64,000 nt of DNA. It comes from Oopsacas minuta (lineage: Eukaryota > Porifera > Hexactinellida > Lyssacinosida > Leucopsacidae). Each line of letters starts with the position of its first letter. The first letter of the stretch is position 1. A program made the position numbers and the translations under genes. The notes below the pieces were generated by a model, which had not been told where the DNA came from, ran no database searches, and saw only the letters and a program-made list of their open reading frames with translations. Location of the stretch: NCBI GenBank assembly GCA_024704765.1, contig JAKMXF010000222.1, positions 558,001-622,000 of the forward strand, in the 5' to 3' direction. This document shows positions 54,150 to 64,000 of this stretch, piece by piece.

Positions 54150-54895
54150 TTTTTGTTCTTTTCAGGGGGGAACACTACCCCTGACCCCCCCGTGTAGATA
54201 CCGCAATGCACCAGACCCCGACTGATTTTGGACTCCTGGATCTGATAAATATTTGAGGATATTCCATATTATTTGTCCCCAACTGTATTTCATGTTCTAT
54301 CCTCAAATCTTATGGATAAAATTCTAAATAAGTATTCAGCAATTACCCCCGCCTAACTTCTGAAAAGAATCTCTAGCATCAATTTGAAATATGTGCAAAA
54401 TGGTGTGAAATATGATTAATCATATGATAAAATCATGTATATATAGGTTTGTAAAAGTCAAAATTGGAACCTACATACTCGATTACTCCTGAATAGCGAA
54501 ATCTCAAGCATGATTTGAATAATATGCAAAAAGGTGTGAAAATATAATTATCATATGATAAAACTGTGAATTTGTAACTTTCAGACTATAGAAAATCTCA
54601 AAATCGGACTCTATGCCTCCAATTACCCCTGACAACATGTTGAAACCTAATCTCTAGCTTGCCTTTGTATTTTTCATAGAAAGGTATAAATATATGATTA
54701 ATCACCAAAAGGTGTGAAATATTCACTTTAGAAAAATTCATACCCGAGGTGCAAATCTCCGAGCCAAAATGTATATGCGTACTAATTTTCATATGAATCG
54801 GACTGCTAGATTTGCACGACCGCGCGGACGGAAGTACAGGCGTCGCACGTCATCCATACAATTAGGATATCTCCCTATAGGAGTGCACTAAAAAA
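54150..54895 (+). repeat. Dispersed mosaic repeat (family R2), longest copy
   Basis: 54160-54430 is inverse to 46855-47140. 54560-54890 is collinear with 37790-38075. Within it the motif AATATGTGCAAAATGGTGTG ... ATATGATTAATCATATGATA recurs diverged at about 54390, 54520 and 54680, i.e. a ~140-bp periodicity. No coding sequence. Confidence 0.6.
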
Positions 54896-60743
<5,848 letters not shown>

Positions 60744-62434
60744 TTTTAATTCTAAGAAACTATGCTCCAGAAGTCATGGGCGGATCTATGTAGTATGATA
60801 GTATAGATTAATGTATTAAGAGATATGAAATATACAAGATCAAGTTAAAGGAAATGACATCTGGATATTGAGTATATTGTTGCTTTTGAATTTTCTATAA
60901 TTTATTGTTTTCCTTGTATTCACTATATTGATACCATATTGTTAGTGAATGGGCGTTAATCAAAATTTTATCTAGCCGAGTTTTACATATTTTCAAAAGT
61001 GAGCTCATCAAAAATTCCTATGAAAACAATCTTTTAATATTACTTATTAAGAAAAAGTTAAAAACAAAAAAGACAGCCTCAAAGGTATCAAAGTCTAATT
61101 ACAAATCATTGAACTTCTGTAATGATTCAATAATATAAAGAGACATCACAATAGTAAAATCAGCTCATTTGACTCAAGCTATGCAATTCAATGTTTTGTA
61201 GGGTTCCACATAATTTAATAAGCAAATTAATCTTTCAATTTTAGAGCTACATATGCAATACGCATTAGCGTGTTTGTAAACATCAACTAAAATTTGGTAA
61301 TGAAACCAGCAGAATAAAACTCATCACAATCTTTAATTAAAATAATTAGCAAATGTGTATTGATTTCTACGTAATTTACTAATTGTCTGGAAATTTTTGT
61401 GTTGTGTTTGTGTTAAAAATAAATGAATTTAGTTTCCTCTAGTAGTAATACACTAATACTACTCAGTTCTGAGTTCTTTATTTAAATTTGTAAACAAATA
61501 TGACGGTCCTTAACATAGGCGTAATACTTTCCAATTTCCCAGAAAACCTGGGGGGTCCAAAACCCCATATCGCAGGCCTGGGGATCTAAACCCTCCGAGA
61601 ATGGCTACTTTTAGGCCTATGGTCCTTAGGTTGAGGCTATCTTATATATATGCTAGAAAGTATTAATACCCGCGAGCTAACTGAAGCCAACGATCCTATC
61701 TATAAAATAATTAGCATAACACTAGTAAATGGATAAGATTTAGAAAACATGTTTTAAACCAAAGGCACAACTATGCTCATGAATCCGTGCAGTATGAGCA
61801 AAGATGACTTCAGCCCACCCATTCTATACTTTTTGTCTAATGGTGGAGTCAAAATCTGGGTGGCCACTCAAGTTCAAATGGACATAGTTATATTAAATGT
61901 CTAGATTTAGTGTTAACAAGTGCGTACAACATTTTTAAGCAATCCTAATTGGTGGGCTACTTACTCGATAGAATAATTAATCGGAATTCTAAGACGCAAT
62001 TTATCAAATAAATTTTAATAATCAGATCTCTTTAAATAGAAGAATCTTGGGTAATAAATTGTAGCACAGTGTTATTGGTTGGAATCGAAATAATTATTAA
62101 TAATACTAAACTATCAACTATTAAGAAAGATTATTACATACTATATAAGGAAAATCACATAAAAGTACAACTTAAAACTTACTTATGTAAATGGAGAATG
62201 AGGTATTCAAGGACTGCGTAGCTCTTTGGTGATATCCTAGATAAAGCATCTTTTAGTTTTGCTTTCCCAGCTTTCGATTTCACATCTAGATAAATATTTC
62301 ACTTAGTAAAATAGAATATATGCATGATACAAATATTTATATTGTTATTTATTGTATAACTGTAAATTGGTAAACTCAAATTTAAATGATTTTACCAATT
62401 GAAGAATAGAATATTCTAAGTTGACTTATCTATA
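60744..62434. other. 3' flank of Rab39; no gene recognised
   Basis: AT-rich to 61500. Position 61520-61630 has GGGGGTCCAAAACCCC-type words of a degraded MITE. No open frame of interest. Confidence 0.4.
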
Positions 62435-62761
62435 CACTCGAACATCTTTTATCCGGGCAGTGCCGGACCGGATGCCCGGAAGTCAGAATTTTCTTTGACC
62501 TCATTAACAACATCAACTCTACGGATATCCAATTAGAGAATATAGGATAAAATTGAGATGCATTTGAATTTATGAACCTGGATGTTTTAACGATTTTAGT
62601 TACAAAGAAACGTGTTAGGTATGAAGTACAAGAAAAGGCAGCTCTATAACAAGGAAAAATTAATGGAAATGGTCAAATTTATTTCAATTCTTTTGGAAAA
62701 ATGGTTCCCGGTTGAGGGATGCACCGATATCTCGGAGGTCCGGATAAGTGAGGGTCGAGTG
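62435..62761. mobile_element. Tigger/pogo-like MITE, 327 bp, TA target duplication
   Basis: TA at 62433-62434 and 62762-62763. TIRs of 24 bp begin CACTCGAACATCTTTTATCC / CACTCGACCCTCACTTATCC with about five mismatches. Internal GCCGGACCGG.TGCCCGG is near-palindromic. The CACTCGA start is a known variant of Tigger ends. Confidence 0.78.
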
Positions 62762-62779
62762 TATTCTTAATTTTCAATT

Positions 62780-63370
62780 GTTGTCTGTCTGTTTGTTTGT
62801 CTGTTTGTTTGTTTCAAGGAAATGAATTATGGTAAGCTATTTGAATTCAAATTTCGTAACTCCGAGATTTCGCATAACTATGTGATTATTTTGGTCATCA
62901 AAGAGTAATACTATAATACTATAATACTATAATACTATAATACTATAATACTATAATACTATAATACTATAATACTATAATACTATAATACTATAATACT
63001 ATAATACTTATATTGAAATGCCGAAATGGTTTTCACATCTTTGGATTCATAAAAAGTAGATATAATTGTTGTACTTATGAATAGTGTGTAAACAAGTAAG
63101 CAAATCGCAAAATATAAGTAGAGACAGGTCTCAACGGCTATCATGGGGACTCGAGGATGCTGAATCCGGATCTCGCACTTCAAGATATTAATTGTAAATT
63201 TCTTTGCTATTTTATGATATAATGAATTCAATTAACCAAATATGAATTATCTATAAGTAGAAGGCGCTAGATAAGTTATTTGGCTAAATTATAGTTAAAA
63301 ATGTCCAGAATTCATTGCGGAGCAATGAGCCAAAGGTTCGCATTATAAAAAGGTGCAACATTATAACAAC
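62780..63370 (+). repeat. Dispersed repeat family R1, long copy g
   Basis: Starts CTGTTTGTTTGTCTGTTTG and TCAAGGAAATGAATTATGG, passes CATAACTATGTGATTATTTT, is interrupted by an 8-bp microsatellite, then has two monomers (the second with GGATGCTGAATCCGGATCTC) and the terminal GCGGAGCAATGAGCCAAAGG, matching copy f. Confidence 0.7.
62907..63008. repeat. 8-bp microsatellite (AATACTAT)n
   Basis: About 12.5 uninterrupted copies of AATACTAT, all identical. It lies exactly where R1 copy f has GTTTATCAAGGAAAGTAAATA, i.e. expanded within the repeat. Confidence 0.95.
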
Positions 63371-64000
63371 AAGCGGGATAATTAAATTGAACCGTATGGT
63401 AGATCCAAGGAAAGGAACAGATGTCCAGGGAATTCTAGTCAGCATACTGTAATTCAATGATAACAGAATTTGGCAAAAGTAAGCGTTACTATATCAAATT
63501 CATTATTACCATTACTCTCGCTTAATCTAGTCAAACAGACGAATGGTCAAATGGATATAACAATATTCGAGTTGAATTCAATCCATAATCTGAATCCGAT
63601 TATTAGATTAGTTCGGAGATACATAGTTACATCTGCCCAACTAGAATCAATCAATTAATGGTTTCTAATATAATTATAGTACTCTACTTTAAACATGCAA
63701 AGATAAGACAAGAAAATGTTGCTATAATCATTGAAGAGGTCAGAAAAGATTGTAGAGGTATTTGGGAGATTCAAAAATGTACAAAATGGAATGTAAATCT
63801 ATTAAATGACTAAAATCAGTGTATAATAAATATCTTCAATAGCTGAACTGCCTAAACATTTATGGTGCTTAGGATGAGATCATCAAAAAGAGCTGAGGGA
63901 CTTCAGGGTAGTAATTAGAATATTTATTTTAGAATAGTTATGTTGAAAAAGTAGTAGAAAATTATGTAATATAATTACCCTAAAACTTCATCAGATAGCT
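63371..64000. other. No gene recognised
   Basis: The frame at 63470-63658 has no known motif; the rest is AT-rich. Confidence 0.4.

Overview
The window is nuclear DNA from an animal, or a very close relative of animals. It is strongly AT-rich, with sparse genes and spliceosomal GT-AG introns. The proteins are typical metazoan families: a Rab39-type GTPase, MOB2-like, ELOF1, calcium-binding EGF repeats on a membrane protein, beta-1,3-galactosyltransferase-like GT31 enzymes, a membrane-anchored histidine acid phosphatase and a RhoGAP exon. Most complete genes are single-exon, which suggests an intron-poor, possibly early-branching lineage. The species cannot be fixed from this sequence. Nothing indicates bacterial, organellar or viral DNA.

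Layout. 0-8.1 kb: a possible two-exon coding remnant, a MITE-like array, a lysosomal-type acid phosphatase (minus) and GT31 enzyme A (plus). 8-16 kb: a decayed hAT fragment, a 20-bp minisatellite and GT31 paralogue B (plus). 16-24 kb: an old inverted-repeat (foldback) element invaded by a DD37D mariner and by a MULE-like MITE, followed by the MOB gene. 24-28.5 kb: a dead hAT/ZMYM1-type transposase split by an 8-bp-TSD MITE, and palindromic GGGCTAGCCC arrays. 28.5-35 kb: a DMT-superfamily transporter, a nearly perfect palindrome with 428-bp arms, and an EGF membrane protein. 36-42 kb: a second mariner with perfect TIRs, then a decayed two-gene transposon-like unit. That unit has a PHD/Ulp1-protease gene on plus, and tail-to-tail with it a gene on minus resembling the cysteine-cluster proteins associated with KDZ transposases. 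42-51 kb: unidentified decayed coding sequence, a Ty3/Gypsy integrase remnant, ELOF1 and a RhoGAP terminal exon. 51-64 kb: many Tigger/pogo-like MITEs, dispersed repeats, and a two-exon Rab39 gene whose 4.6-kb intron carries an 811-bp element with 208-bp TIRs.

The host genes do not form an operon or pathway. GT31 and the phosphatase act in the secretory/lysosomal system, Rab39 in vesicle traffic, MOB in NDR-kinase signalling and ELOF1 in RNA polymerase II elongation. The two GT31 genes are local duplicates. Most of the rest is transposon debris, much of it nested, and its insertion order can be read. The observations most worth a second look are the Rab39 protein with His in place of the catalytic switch-II Gln, the PHD-Ulp1 plus KDZ-associated two-gene unit, and the young 428-bp-arm palindrome.
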